Shown here piece by piece: positions 36,454 through 44,485 of a DNA stretch of 64,000 nucleotides. The stretch comes from Enemella evansiae (GTDB lineage Bacteria; Actinomycetota; Actinomycetes; Propionibacteriales; Propionibacteriaceae): positions 248,001 to 312,000 of the forward strand of contig NZ_NMVP01000023.1 in the NCBI RefSeq assembly GCF_002250705.1. The letters run 5' to 3'. Numbering within the stretch: position 1 is the first letter of the stretch; every line of letters begins with the position of its first letter. The position numbers and the translations under genes are program-made. The notes under the pieces were generated by a model. It was not told where the DNA came from, did no database searches, and worked only from the letters and a program-made list of their open reading frames with translations.

Positions 36454-37236
36454 TCAGCCGGCCGCGGGCTCGACGTACCCGAGCAGCCGCGACAGTGACT
36501 CCGCACCGCGGCGTACCACCCCATCCCAGTGATCCGTTGGCCGCTGCTCCCAGCGCGAGTCGGGGACCGCGACGCTGATCGCCGCGACCACCCGGCCCGA
36601 ATCGTCGCGGACCGGGGCGGCGGCGCAGCTCACCTCGGGGGTGGACTCCCCGGACTCGTGGGCGATCCCGTCCCGGCGGGCCGCGGTGAGCTGGGCCCGC
36701 AGCAGCTGCGGATCGGTGATGGTGCGTTCGGTGAGCGCGGGCCAGCCGGCGGCCAGCAGGACGTCGAGCTCGGCGGGTTCCACCGAGGCCAGCAGCATCT
36801 TGCCCACGCTGGTACCGGCCGCCGCCACCCGTCCGCCCGGGCTGGAGACCATGCGCACCGGGTGCGGTGAATCGACCTTCACCAGATAGACCACGTCGCG
36901 GCCGCTGAGCACGCCGACGTTGATCGTCTCACCGCACTCGGCGACGAGTTCGGTGGCCACCCGGCGGGCCAGTTCGGGCAGCCGGATCGATTCCCGATAG
37001 GCGTTGCCGAGCTGCAGGGTGCACACGCCGAGCCGATAGGTCTGCCCGGCCCGGCTCAGATAGCCCCGGGCCACCAGGGTCGCCAACAACTCGTGCACCG
37101 ACGCCCGCGGATGCCCGGTGAGCCGGGCCACCTCGGCCCCGGTCAGCCCGTCGTGGTGATCGAGGAAGAGCTCGAGGATGTCCAGGCTGCGCAACACCGC
37201 CGGCGTGAGCCGGGTCCTTGACACTGGTTCGACCAC
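36454..37236 (-). CDS. IclR family transcriptional regulator
   Basis: 260 residues. The winged helix (SLDILELFLDHHDGLTGAEVA, RASVHELLATLVARGYLSR) is followed by the IclR effector domain (ETINVGVLSGRDVVYLVKVD, AAGTSVGKMLLASV). It is divergent from the DHDPS-UxaA-FAH-ALDH operon and almost certainly regulates it in response to the sugar acid or a breakdown product. A perfect palindrome TTCGAAATTTCGAA lies in the gap between the two starts. Convergent with gnd. Confidence 0.92.
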   Translation of the reverse strand: MVEPVSRTRLTPAVLRSLDILELFLDHHDGLTGAEVARLTGHPRASVHELLATLVARGYLSRAGQTYRLGVCTLQLGNAYRESIRLPELARRVATELVAECGETINVGVLSGRDVVYLVKVDSPHPVRMVSSPGGRVAAAGTSVGKMLLASVEPAELDVLLAAGWPALTERTITDPQLLRAQLTAARRDGIAHESGESTPEVSCAAAPVRDDSGRVVAAISVAVPDSRWEQRPTDHWDGVVRRGAESLSRLLGYVEPAAG

Positions 37237-37270
37237 CGGGCGATCCTTTCATTCGATATCCCAAACGTAG

Positions 37271-37284
37271 TTCGAAATTTCGAA
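37271..37284. promoter_or_regulatory. putative IclR operator
   Basis: TTCGAAATTTCGAA is a perfect 14-bp palindrome, strikingly AT-rich for this genome, between the IclR gene and the operon start at 37333. A related half-site TTCGATAT lies just before it (37253-37260). Confidence 0.7.
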
Positions 37285-37332
37285 TCAGGCTACTGTCCGT
37301 GCCGCGCAGATCCGAGCCGAGGAGCCCGCCCG

Positions 37333-38253
37333 ATGACCGTTCCCGCCGCCGGGGTGATCCCGGTCGTACCGACCATCTTCGACGCCGACGAGGCGCTCGA
37401 CCTGCCCGGGCTGCGCCGGGTGCTCGACTATCTGGTGGACGCCGACTCCGACATGGTCTGCCTGCTCGCGAACTATTCCGAGCAGTACGCCCTCTCCGAC
37501 GCCGAGCGCGACCAGGTGCTCGAGACCGCGATGACGCACCTCGACGGCCGGGTACCGGCCTGTGTCACCACCAGCCACTTCAGCAGCCGGATCGCCGCCG
37601 AACGCTCCCGCCGCGCCCAGGACCTGGGCGCCGACATGGTGATGCTGATGCCGCCGTTCGTGGGTGCCAGCATGCGGGTCGGTGCCGATGACGTGGTCGA
37701 CTGGTTCGCCCGGGTCGCAGCGGCCATCGACGTCCCGATCATGGTCCAGGACGCGCCGATGAGCCCGACCCTGCTGGCACCGGAACTGCTCGCCCGGATC
37801 GCCCGCGAGGTACCCGGTGTGCAGGCGGTGAAGGTGGAGACCGCCCGCGCCGCCGCCACCCTGCGCACGCTCGGCGAGCTGGCGCCCGACCTGCCCGGTC
37901 TGTTCGACGGGGAGGAGGCGATCACCCTGATCCCCGACCTGGAGGCCGGAGCGGTGGGCTGCATGTCCTCGGCCACCCTGCCGCACGAGCTGCACGGCCT
38001 GATCGCCGATTTCCATGCGGGGGAACGGGATCTGGCCGAACACACCTGGGAGCGACTGCTGCCGCTGATCCACTACGAGAACCGCCAGGTCGCCCAGGCC
38101 GCGGTCAAGGTGCTGCTCGTCGAGGCCGGCGTGATCGCCCACGACACGATGCGCCACCCCGGCGGCACCGTGCACCCCGACACCAGGCGCAAATTGGTGG
38201 AGTTGGCACAGCGGCGCGACATCTTCCTGTTGCGCTGGGGCAAGGAGAACTGA
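37333..38253 (+). CDS. DHDPS/NAL-family aldolase or dehydratase (probable 5-keto-4-deoxyglucarate dehydratase type)
   Basis: 306 residues of the class I DapA/NanA superfamily. The Schiff-base lysine is in GVQAVKVETARA near residue 163, and GVIPVVPTIFDADEALD opens the barrel. Family members include KDG dehydratase (KdgD), which decarboxylates and dehydrates 5-keto-4-deoxyglucarate to 2,5-dioxopentanoate, and L-2-keto-3-deoxyarabonate dehydratase, giving the same product. The last gene of the operon, a 2,5-dioxovalerate-type dehydrogenase, supports either. First gene of the operon, with the UxaA gene starting 1 base after its stop. Confidence 0.85.
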   Translation: MTVPAAGVIPVVPTIFDADEALDLPGLRRVLDYLVDADSDMVCLLANYSEQYALSDAERDQVLETAMTHLDGRVPACVTTSHFSSRIAAERSRRAQDLGADMVMLMPPFVGASMRVGADDVVDWFARVAAAIDVPIMVQDAPMSPTLLAPELLARIAREVPGVQAVKVETARAAATLRTLGELAPDLPGLFDGEEAITLIPDLEAGAVGCMSSATLPHELHGLIADFHAGERDLAEHTWERLLPLIHYENRQVAQAAVKVLLVEAGVIAHDTMRHPGGTVHPDTRRKLVELAQRRDIFLLRWGKEN

Positions 38254-38254
38254 G

Positions 38255-41035
38255 ATGGCCGAACCGTTGGACAGTCTCGCCGTCGTTCCCGAGCCCGGTG
38301 ACAACTGTGCGGTCGCGGTGGCGGACATCCCGGCCGGTACACAGATCGCGATTCCTGGTGAGGTACGCCGGCTGAGCGAGCGAGGTACGAGCGAGTCGAA
38401 GCCCATCACCCTGCCGCACCTGGTGATGGAGGGGCACCGCTTAGTGATCGCGCCGATCCCGGCCGGTGGCCCGCTGACCTCCTGGCTCACCCCCTTCGCG
38501 ACCGCGGTACGCGACCTGTCCCCCGGTGACTACGTCTGCACCGACCAGTCCCTCGCCCTGTTGAAGGACCGGGGCGTCGAGGGGCTCCCGGAGGTGGCGT
38601 CGGCGGCCAACGTGCCGCTGGATCCCTACCAGTTCGACGAATCCGCGCTGGTCGTCGGGGAGCAGGTGCCACCGGTGGAGCAGCCGGCGACCTTCCCGGG
38701 TTACGACCGCGGCGACGGCCGCGTCGGCACCCGCAACCACATCGTCATCTGCGGGGTGACCTCCCGCGGCGCCAGTTTCGCGACCGCTTTGGCCAAGCGA
38801 TTCGCCGGTCGGGAAGCCGAGGGCTTCGACGGTGTGGTCGCGCTCGCGCACACCGAGGCCGGGGAGGACACCCGCCCCAACAACGCCGAGTTCGTGCTGT
38901 CGGTGCTGGCCGGCTCGGTCGGCCACCCCAACGTGGCCGCGATCCTGCTGGTCGACACCGAGGGCGCCGCGCTGACCAGCGCCGAGGTGCTGGAACACCT
39001 GCGCGCAGGCGACTATCCGGCACCGACCGGCATCGTGGAGACCTTCACCCGCAGCGGATCCTTCGCCGCCGACCTGGATCGTGCGCAGGCGATCGTCGAA
39101 CCGTGGTTGGAAAAGGTCCGCGCCGAGCGTACGCCGCAGCCCGCGGCCGCGTTGTCGCTCGCGTTGCAGTGCGGCGGTTCGGACGCCTTCTCCGGGCTGA
39201 GCGCCAACCCCCTGCTCGGCAATGTGTCCGCGGAGCTGATCCGGCACGGTGGTACCGCGGTGATCGCCGAGACCGACGAGCTGATCGGCGCCGAACCCTA
39301 TGTGCTGAAGAACGTCCGCTCCGCGGAGGTGGCGCGGGCTTTCGTGGATCGCGTGAACACCTTCAAGGAAAGGGTTTCCTGGCACGGGCACACCGCCGAG
39401 GGCAATCCGTCCGGCGGCAACGTCTACCGCGGTCTCTACAACATCGTGCTGAAATCGGTCGGTGCCGCGCGCAAGCTGGCCCGGCAGGTACGCCTGGACG
39501 AGGTCGTCGACTACGGCCGGCCGATCCGACACGGCGGTTACGTGTTCATGGACTCCCCGGGCAACGACCTGGAGTCGGTGGCCGGGCAGATCGGCTGCGG
39601 TTGCACGATGATCCACTTCACCACCGGCAATGGTTCGATCACCAACTTTCCCTTCGTCCCAACGATGAAATACGTCACCACCACCGGCCGCTTCGAGCTG
39701 ATGAACAACGAGATGGACGTCAACGCCGGCCGCTATCTCGATGGCGAACCGATGGCCGAGCTGACCGCCGAGGTGTTAGCGCAGACCCTGGCCATCGCCT
39801 CCGGCACCCCGAGCGCGGGGGAGCGCACCGGACAGAGCCAGGTCTCGATCTGGCGGAACTGGCGCCAGACCGGCCCGGTCGCGGGCGTCTCGATCTCGGT
39901 CGACGGCCGGATCGCCCGGCGTACCGAGGATCTGCCCGCCGAGCTCGCCGACCGTCCGCTGCCCGGGGAACCGCTGCCGGTCACCCCGGAGGCAGTCGCC
40001 GCGCTGCCCCCGGCGCCGGCGGTCGAGCTGCGCCTCCACCGGATCGACGGCCGCTGGGCCACCGAACGGATCGGCCTGGTGCTGCCGACCAGCCTGTGCT
40101 CCGGCCAGGTCGGGCTCGGGCTCTCCGAACAGGCCGAACGCTGGGCCGGGCCGGTCATCGACCGGGCCTGCGCGCTGCCGCACACCGAGGGCTGCGGGGT
40201 CTCCGGCGGGGCGGTGGTGGACACCTACGAGCGGATCATGCTCGGGCACCTGCTGCACCCGAACGTGCTGCTCGCACTGCTCGTCGAGCACGGCTGTGAG
40301 AAGACCCACAACGACTGGTTCCGCAACGCCGTGTTGGCCCGCGGTCTGGATCCGACGCGGTTCGGCTGGGCCAGCATCCAGCTCGACGGCGGCATCGGCC
40401 AGGTCACCGGCAAGGCGGAGGACTGGTTCACCGAGGCGGCCGCCGCGGTCGACTCCCCCGACCGCGAACCGGCCGAGCTGGGCGCCTTGTCGCTCGGTCT
40501 GGACGCCCGTGGTGCGATGCGGCCGGCGACCGTGCAGGCGCTGGCGATCCTCGGCGGCTGGATCGTCGCCGCCGGGGGCACGGTGGTGCTGCCGGCGACG
40601 AGCGCCCTGCTGGCCGATCCCGAGTTCCGCCGGGTTGCGTTCGGCAGCACCGATCCGGTCGAGCCGACGCTGGCGCACGGCCAACAGCCGACCGAACCGG
40701 GCTGGCAGGTGATGCGGAACCCGACCCACGACTGGACCGAAACCGCCTCCGGGCTGGCTGCGACCGGGGTGCAGCAGCTGCTGGTGCACGTCACCGGTGG
40801 CACGCTGACCGGTGAGCGGCTGGTACCGGTGCTGCAGGTGACCGCCGACCCGGCCACCGAGGAGGTCTGCTTCGGCGACCTGGACGGGGTCCTCACCGGT
40901 GACGCCACGGCGCAGGCCGCCGGTGCGCTCGGACTGATCGCCGACGCCGCTTCCGGCCGCGGCCGCGCCGCCGTGCTGCGGACCGGCAATCTCGGCTTCC
41001 AGGTCACCCGCGGCCTGCTCGGCACCAGCATGTGA
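38255..41035 (+). CDS. double-length UxaA/GarD-type sugar-acid dehydratase (926 aa) with in-frame REP insertion
   Basis: An N-terminal SAF domain (DNCAVAVADIPAGTQ ... IPAGGPL), then a full UxaA/GarD-type dehydratase to about residue 555 (GYDRGDGRVGTRNHIVICGV, LALQCGGSDAFSGLSANP, then FTTGNGSITNFPFVPTMKY). A second UxaA-like half follows from about 605 (GLVLPTSLCSGQVGL, LPHTEGCGVSGGAVVD, LLVEHGCEKTHNDWF). Typical family members are about 500 residues, so this is a duplicated or fused form. Residues about 38-50 (RLSERGTSESK) are encoded by a family A REP unit at 38370-38403. Expected role: dehydration of galactarate- or altronate-like acids ahead of the DapA-family enzyme. AAGGAG precedes the start. 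Confidence 0.85.
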   Translation: MAEPLDSLAVVPEPGDNCAVAVADIPAGTQIAIPGEVRRLSERGTSESKPITLPHLVMEGHRLVIAPIPAGGPLTSWLTPFATAVRDLSPGDYVCTDQSLALLKDRGVEGLPEVASAANVPLDPYQFDESALVVGEQVPPVEQPATFPGYDRGDGRVGTRNHIVICGVTSRGASFATALAKRFAGREAEGFDGVVALAHTEAGEDTRPNNAEFVLSVLAGSVGHPNVAAILLVDTEGAALTSAEVLEHLRAGDYPAPTGIVETFTRSGSFAADLDRAQAIVEPWLEKVRAERTPQPAAALSLALQCGGSDAFSGLSANPLLGNVSAELIRHGGTAVIAETDELIGAEPYVLKNVRSAEVARAFVDRVNTFKERVSWHGHTAEGNPSGGNVYRGLYNIVLKSVGAARKLARQVRLDEVVDYGRPIRHGGYVFMDSPGNDLESVAGQIGCGCTMIHFTTGNGSITNFPFVPTMKYVTTTGRFELMNNEMDVNAGRYLDGEPMAELTAEVLAQTLAIASGTPSAGERTGQSQVSIWRNWRQTGPVAGVSISVDGRIARRTEDLPAELADRPLPGEPLPVTPEAVAALPPAPAVELRLHRIDGRWATERIGLVLPTSLCSGQVGLGLSEQAERWAGPVIDRACALPHTEGCGVSGGAVVDTYERIMLGHLLHPNVLLALLVEHGCEKTHNDWFRNAVLARGLDPTRFGWASIQLDGGIGQVTGKAEDWFTEAAAAVDSPDREPAELGALSLGLDARGAMRPATVQALAILGGWIVAAGGTVVLPATSALLADPEFRRVAFGSTDPVEPTLAHGQQPTEPGWQVMRNPTHDWTETASGLAATGVQQLLVHVTGGTLTGERLVPVLQVTADPATEEVCFGDLDGVLTGDATAQAAGALGLIADAASGRGRAAVLRTGNLGFQVTRGLLGTSM
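38370..38403. repeat. family A REP-like repeat inside the UxaA-type gene
   Basis: 34 bp identical at all but one position to the intergenic units at 41050 and 42020. The frame reads CTG AGC GAG, avoiding the TGA that the unit supplies in another frame. Confidence 0.9.
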
Positions 41036-41049
41036 TCCTCTCCACCGTT

Positions 41050-41085
41050 GGCTGAGCGAGCGAGGAACGAGCGAGTCGAAGCCAC
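41050..41085. repeat. REP-like repeat, family A
   Basis: A 36-bp unit (GGCTGAGCGAGCGAGGAACG ...) between the UxaA-type and FAH genes of the same operon; a folded unit here could tune mRNA decay. Confidence 0.88.
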
Positions 41086-41112
41086 ATTCCCCAACCCAGA
41101 CAAGGAATTCCC

Positions 41113-42003
41113 ATGACCGACCCAACCAGCCTGGTCCGGGCCGAGACCCCGGGCGGCGTACGCATCGGCGTCGCGACCGCTGACGGCGTACACGCTCTGC
41201 CGGTCGATTCGATGGCCGAGCTGCTCGCGCTGCCCCTGTCACGGATCCTTTCACTGGTGGAGAATCCGGGCGATGAGCTCACGGTGACCCGGTTGCTGCC
41301 GCCGTTGGACGGCCGCGGTGAGGTGTGGTGCGCCGGTGTCACCTATGCCCGCTCGATGGGGGCGCGGATGGAGGAGTCCACCGAGGCGTCGGTCTATGAC
41401 AAGGTGTACGCCGCCGAGCGGCCCGAGCTGTTCGGCAAGGCACCCGCCTGGCGGGTGGTCACCGACGGTGAGCCGGTCGGGATCCGCGCCGACTCCGGCC
41501 ACGACGTGCCCGAACCCGAACTGGTGCTCTATGCCAACGCGGCCGGTGAACTGGTCGGCCTGGGGATCGGCAACGACATGAGCTCGCGCTCGATCGAGGG
41601 GGAGAATCCGGTCTACATCCCGCAGGCCAAGGTGTACGCCGGGGCGATGGCGCTGGCGCCGCGGATCACCCTGCTCACCGGGGTCGGGGAACCGACGAAC
41701 CTGGCCATCGGAATGCGGATCGAGCGGGCGGGTAACGTCGTGTTCAGCGGTGAGACCAGCACCACCCAGCTCGCCCGCCGACCGGCCGACCTGCTGGAGT
41801 GGCTGTTCCGGGGGTGTGAGTTCCCCGACGGGGTGGCATTGTCCACCGGCACCGGGATCGTGCCGGAACTGGATTTCGCGCTGCAGGAGGGCGATGTGAT
41901 CACCATCGAGATCGCCGGACTCGGCAGCCTGACCAATACCGTCGCCCTCGGCCGCGAGCCGTTCAGCGCCCTGTGCCGGGGCGAACGCCCTCCCGTCGGC
42001 TGA
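41113..42003 (+). CDS. fumarylacetoacetate hydrolase family protein (AraD1-like)
   Basis: 296 residues. The FAH fold C-terminal domain is visible (VWCAGVTYARSMGARMEE, VPEPELVLYANAAGELVG, GIGNDMSSRSIEGENPVY, QAKVYAGAMALAPRI and LSTGTGIVPE). Members hydrolyse, hydrate or decarboxylate 2-oxo acids; AraD1-like members act on 2-keto-3-deoxy sugar acids in oxidative pentose or diacid pathways, which fits the operon. The metal ligands E in PEPELVLY and the D of GNDMS are present. It follows the UxaA-type gene after a REP unit. Confidence 0.85.
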   Translation: MTDPTSLVRAETPGGVRIGVATADGVHALPVDSMAELLALPLSRILSLVENPGDELTVTRLLPPLDGRGEVWCAGVTYARSMGARMEESTEASVYDKVYAAERPELFGKAPAWRVVTDGEPVGIRADSGHDVPEPELVLYANAAGELVGLGIGNDMSSRSIEGENPVYIPQAKVYAGAMALAPRITLLTGVGEPTNLAIGMRIERAGNVVFSGETSTTQLARRPADLLEWLFRGCEFPDGVALSTGTGIVPELDFALQEGDVITIEIAGLGSLTNTVALGREPFSALCRGERPPVG

Positions 42004-42019
42004 GCGGCCCCCTCACGGT

Positions 42020-42055
42020 GGCTGAGCGAGCGAGGAACGAGCGAGTCGAAGCCAC
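42020..42055. repeat. REP-like repeat, family A
   Basis: A 36-bp unit between the FAH and aldehyde dehydrogenase genes; the second REP inside this operon. Confidence 0.88.
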
Positions 42056-42106
42056 ATCGAAAGCCACACCAGAAGCCACAGAAACCGAACCACCAGAGGA
42101 GATGCG

Positions 42107-43561
42107 ATGACCGACACCACCAGCACCGAACTCGACCAGATCCTCGACGCCGCCACCGAGGCCGCGCCCGTCCTGTCGGCGGCCGCCCCGGCGACCCGGG
42201 CCGGCTGGCTGCGCGCCGCGGCCGACGCCCTGGATGCGCACCGCGAAGAACTGGTGCCGCTGGCGATCAAGGAGAGCCACCTGCCCGAGGCACGGCTGAC
42301 CGGCGAGGTCGGGCGTACCTCCGGCCAGCTGCGGATGTTCGCCGACGCGCTGGAGAGCGGTTGGCTGTCGGAATACATCCTGGACTCCGCCGACCCCGAG
42401 CAGACCCCGCCGCGACCGGATCTGCGCCGCGAACTGGTCGGCCTCGGCCCGGTGCTGGTCTTCGGCGCCTCCAACTTCCCGTTCGCGTTCAGCGTCTGCG
42501 GCGGGGACACCGCCTCCGCGCTGGCCGCCGGCTGCCCGGTGGTCGCCAAGGCGCACCCCGGCCATCCCGAGACCTCCCGGCGTACCGCCCAGGTCGCGGC
42601 CGCGGCGATGCAGGCGGCCGGCGCCCCGGCCGGGATCCTGCAACTCATCGAGGGCGTCGAGGTCGGCACGGACGCGCTCAAGGATCGCCGGATCAGGGCG
42701 GGTGGCTTCACCGGGTCGGAGGGCGCCGGGACCGCGCTGCACCGGATCGCCGCCACCCGGCCCGACCCGATCCCGTTCTATGGCGAGCTGGGCAGCACCA
42801 ACCCGGCCTTCGTGCTGCCGGGCGCGCTGGCCGATCGCCCCGATGAGCTGATCAGTGGCTACGTCGGCTCGATGAGCCTGGGCGTCGGCCAGTTCTGCAC
42901 CAGCCCCGGCATCCTGCTGCTGCCCGCCGGGCACGGCCTGTCCGAGAAGCTCGCGCAGGCGACCGCGGAGGTCGGGTCGGCCCAGATGCTCAACGACCGC
43001 GTCTACAGCGGGTACGCCGAGGGCGCGGCCAGCCGCCGCGAGAACGGCGCCGTGCAGGTGCTGACCGCCGGTACCGAGACCGACGAGCAGGCCAGCCCGA
43101 CGCTGCTCGCCACCACCGTGCCCGAGTTCCTCGGCCAGCGCGAGGAGCTGATGACCGAGTGCTTCGGCCCGCTGTCGATCATCGTCGAGTACGCCGATGA
43201 GCAGGAGCTGTTGAAGCTGGCGGCCGAGTTCGGGGGCCAGCTGACCTGCACGGTGCAGGGCAGCGAAGCCGACACCGAGCTGGCGGGCAAGCTGCTGCCG
43301 CTGCTGTCCGAGCGGGCCGGCCGGGTGATCTGGAACGCCTGGCCGACCGGTGTCGCGGTGAGCTGGGCGATGCAGCACGGCGGCCCGTTCCCGGCCACCG
43401 TCGGCTCGATCCACACCAGCGTGGGGATCACCGCCGCCCGCCGCTTCCAGCGTCCGGTCTGCTACCAGGATGTCCCGCAGGCCCTGCTCCCCGAAGCCCT
43501 CCGCGACGGCAACCCGCTGAACCTGCTGCGCACCGTCGACGGCGAACTCGCCCGCCACTGA
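42107..43561 (+). CDS. 2,5-dioxovalerate (alpha-ketoglutarate semialdehyde) dehydrogenase type ALDH
   Basis: 484 residues of the NADP-dependent ALDH subgroup that oxidises 2-oxoglutarate semialdehyde to 2-oxoglutarate. Motifs: FGASNFPFAFSVCGGDTASA and CPVVAKAHPGHPETSR (cofactor), GGFTGSEGAGTALH, FYGELGSTNPAFVLPGAL with the general-base Glu, and VGQFCTSPGILL carrying the catalytic cysteine. As the last step of the operon it would feed the TCA cycle. A GAGGAG ribosome site is just upstream of the ATG. Confidence 0.92.
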   Translation: MTDTTSTELDQILDAATEAAPVLSAAAPATRAGWLRAAADALDAHREELVPLAIKESHLPEARLTGEVGRTSGQLRMFADALESGWLSEYILDSADPEQTPPRPDLRRELVGLGPVLVFGASNFPFAFSVCGGDTASALAAGCPVVAKAHPGHPETSRRTAQVAAAAMQAAGAPAGILQLIEGVEVGTDALKDRRIRAGGFTGSEGAGTALHRIAATRPDPIPFYGELGSTNPAFVLPGALADRPDELISGYVGSMSLGVGQFCTSPGILLLPAGHGLSEKLAQATAEVGSAQMLNDRVYSGYAEGAASRRENGAVQVLTAGTETDEQASPTLLATTVPEFLGQREELMTECFGPLSIIVEYADEQELLKLAAEFGGQLTCTVQGSEADTELAGKLLPLLSERAGRVIWNAWPTGVAVSWAMQHGGPFPATVGSIHTSVGITAARRFQRPVCYQDVPQALLPEALRDGNPLNLLRTVDGELARH

Positions 43562-43569
43562 CCCCCACC

Positions 43570-43721
43570 CTCATCGAGCAGCTCGCGCAGCGAGCGTGTC
43601 GAGATGAGCCCCTCCCCACGTTGGTTGAGCGAGGAGCGCAGCGCTTCCCACGTTGGTTGAGCGAGGAGCGCAGCTCTTCCCACGTTGGTTGAGCGAGGAG
43701 CGCAGCGACGAGTCGAAACCA
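43570..43721. repeat. REP-like cluster: one family B and three family A units
   Basis: A family B unit (43570-43608) is followed by three direct family A units at 43621, 43653 and 43685; the first two are truncated after GAGCGCAGC and the third is complete to GAGTCGAAACC. The spacing (about 32 bp) suggests tandem duplication. Confidence 0.88.
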
Positions 43722-43764
43722 TCCCGCACGAGACACCAGAAAGTGCCGCCAGACACCAAGGACG

Positions 43765-43800
43765 GTCACGAGACCCCTACTGCAACTGGGGTCTCGTGAC
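43765..43800. terminator. perfect 13-bp hairpin between REP clusters
   Basis: GTCACGAGACCCC (43765-43777), a 10-nt loop and its exact complement (43788-43800). Partial outer symmetry (CCAGACACCA ... TCTGGCGTCT) extends the stem. There is no T-run; it probably ends the ALDH transcript or is another palindromic element. Confidence 0.55.
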
Positions 43801-43835
43801 GCCTTCTGGCGTCTCGAGATGAACCTCCCCCGCCG

Positions 43836-44007
43836 TTGGTTGAGCGAGGAGCGCAGCGGTCCCCTCCACGTTGGTTGAGCAAGGAGCGCAGCGACGAGTC
43901 GAAACCATCGTCACCCAGAGGCCGTGGTTTCGACTCGCTCGTACCTCGCTCGCTCAACCGACGTGAGCGGGGTGGCTTCGACTCGCTCGTACCTCCCTCG
44001 CTCAACC
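43836..44007. repeat. REP-like cluster: two direct and two inverted family A units
   Basis: Units at 43836 (truncated) and 43871-43908 read on the plus strand; units at 43925-43959 and 43972-44007 are inverted. Together they form large potential hairpins between the convergent ALDH and MaoC genes. Confidence 0.88.
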
Positions 44008-44017
44008 AGCGGGCGGG

Positions 44018-44485
44018 TTACTCGTACACCCGGAAGATGGCCTCGGCGACGCAGGCGGGGCGGTCGGAGCCCTCGAGCTCGATGGTGGCGGCCACCGTCA
44101 TCTGGGCGCCGTTGTTCGGCAACCGGGTCACCTCGTTCAGCACACCGCGCAACCGGATCCGGGCACCGGCCGGTACCGGGGAGACGAAGCGGACCTTGTT
44201 CAGCCCGTAGTTGACCGCCTGCTTCTGGCTGCGTACCACCAACAGGCTGCTCCACAGCGGGATCAGCAGTGACAGCGTCAGATAGCCGTGGGCGATCGGC
44301 CCGCCGAACGGGCTCTCCTTCGTGGCCCGCTCCGGATCGGTGTGGATCCACTGCTGATCGTCGGTGGCGTCGGCGAACAGCTGGATCCGCTGCTGATCGA
44401 CACTCAGCCAGTCGGTGGTGCCCAGGTCGGAGCCGGCGAGCGCCTCCAGTTCGGTCACATCGGCAACCTCGGTGGTCATGGTCAT
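44018..44485 (-). CDS. MaoC-like dehydratase (hot-dog fold)
   Basis: 155 residues. The hydratase 2 motif is visible as FADATDDQQWIHTDPERA (catalytic Asp/His), followed by FGGPIAHGYLTLSLLIPLW. Such proteins hydrate enoyl-CoA thioesters. The start overlaps the amidohydrolase stop (ATGA), so it is the last gene of a three-gene operon (SDR, amidohydrolase, MaoC). It likely cooperates with the SDR and the acyl-CoA synthetase encoded nearby. Confidence 0.88.
   Translation of the reverse strand: MTMTTEVADVTELEALAGSDLGTTDWLSVDQQRIQLFADATDDQQWIHTDPERATKESPFGGPIAHGYLTLSLLIPLWSSLLVVRSQKQAVNYGLNKVRFVSPVPAGARIRLRGVLNEVTRLPNNGAQMTVAATIELEGSDRPACVAEAIFRVYE

Noticed and set aside
43570..44007. CRISPR-like array
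   Set aside because: Repeats are spaced irregularly, several are truncated or inverted, the intervening sequence is not unique spacer DNA and no cas gene is present; these are REP-like palindromes.
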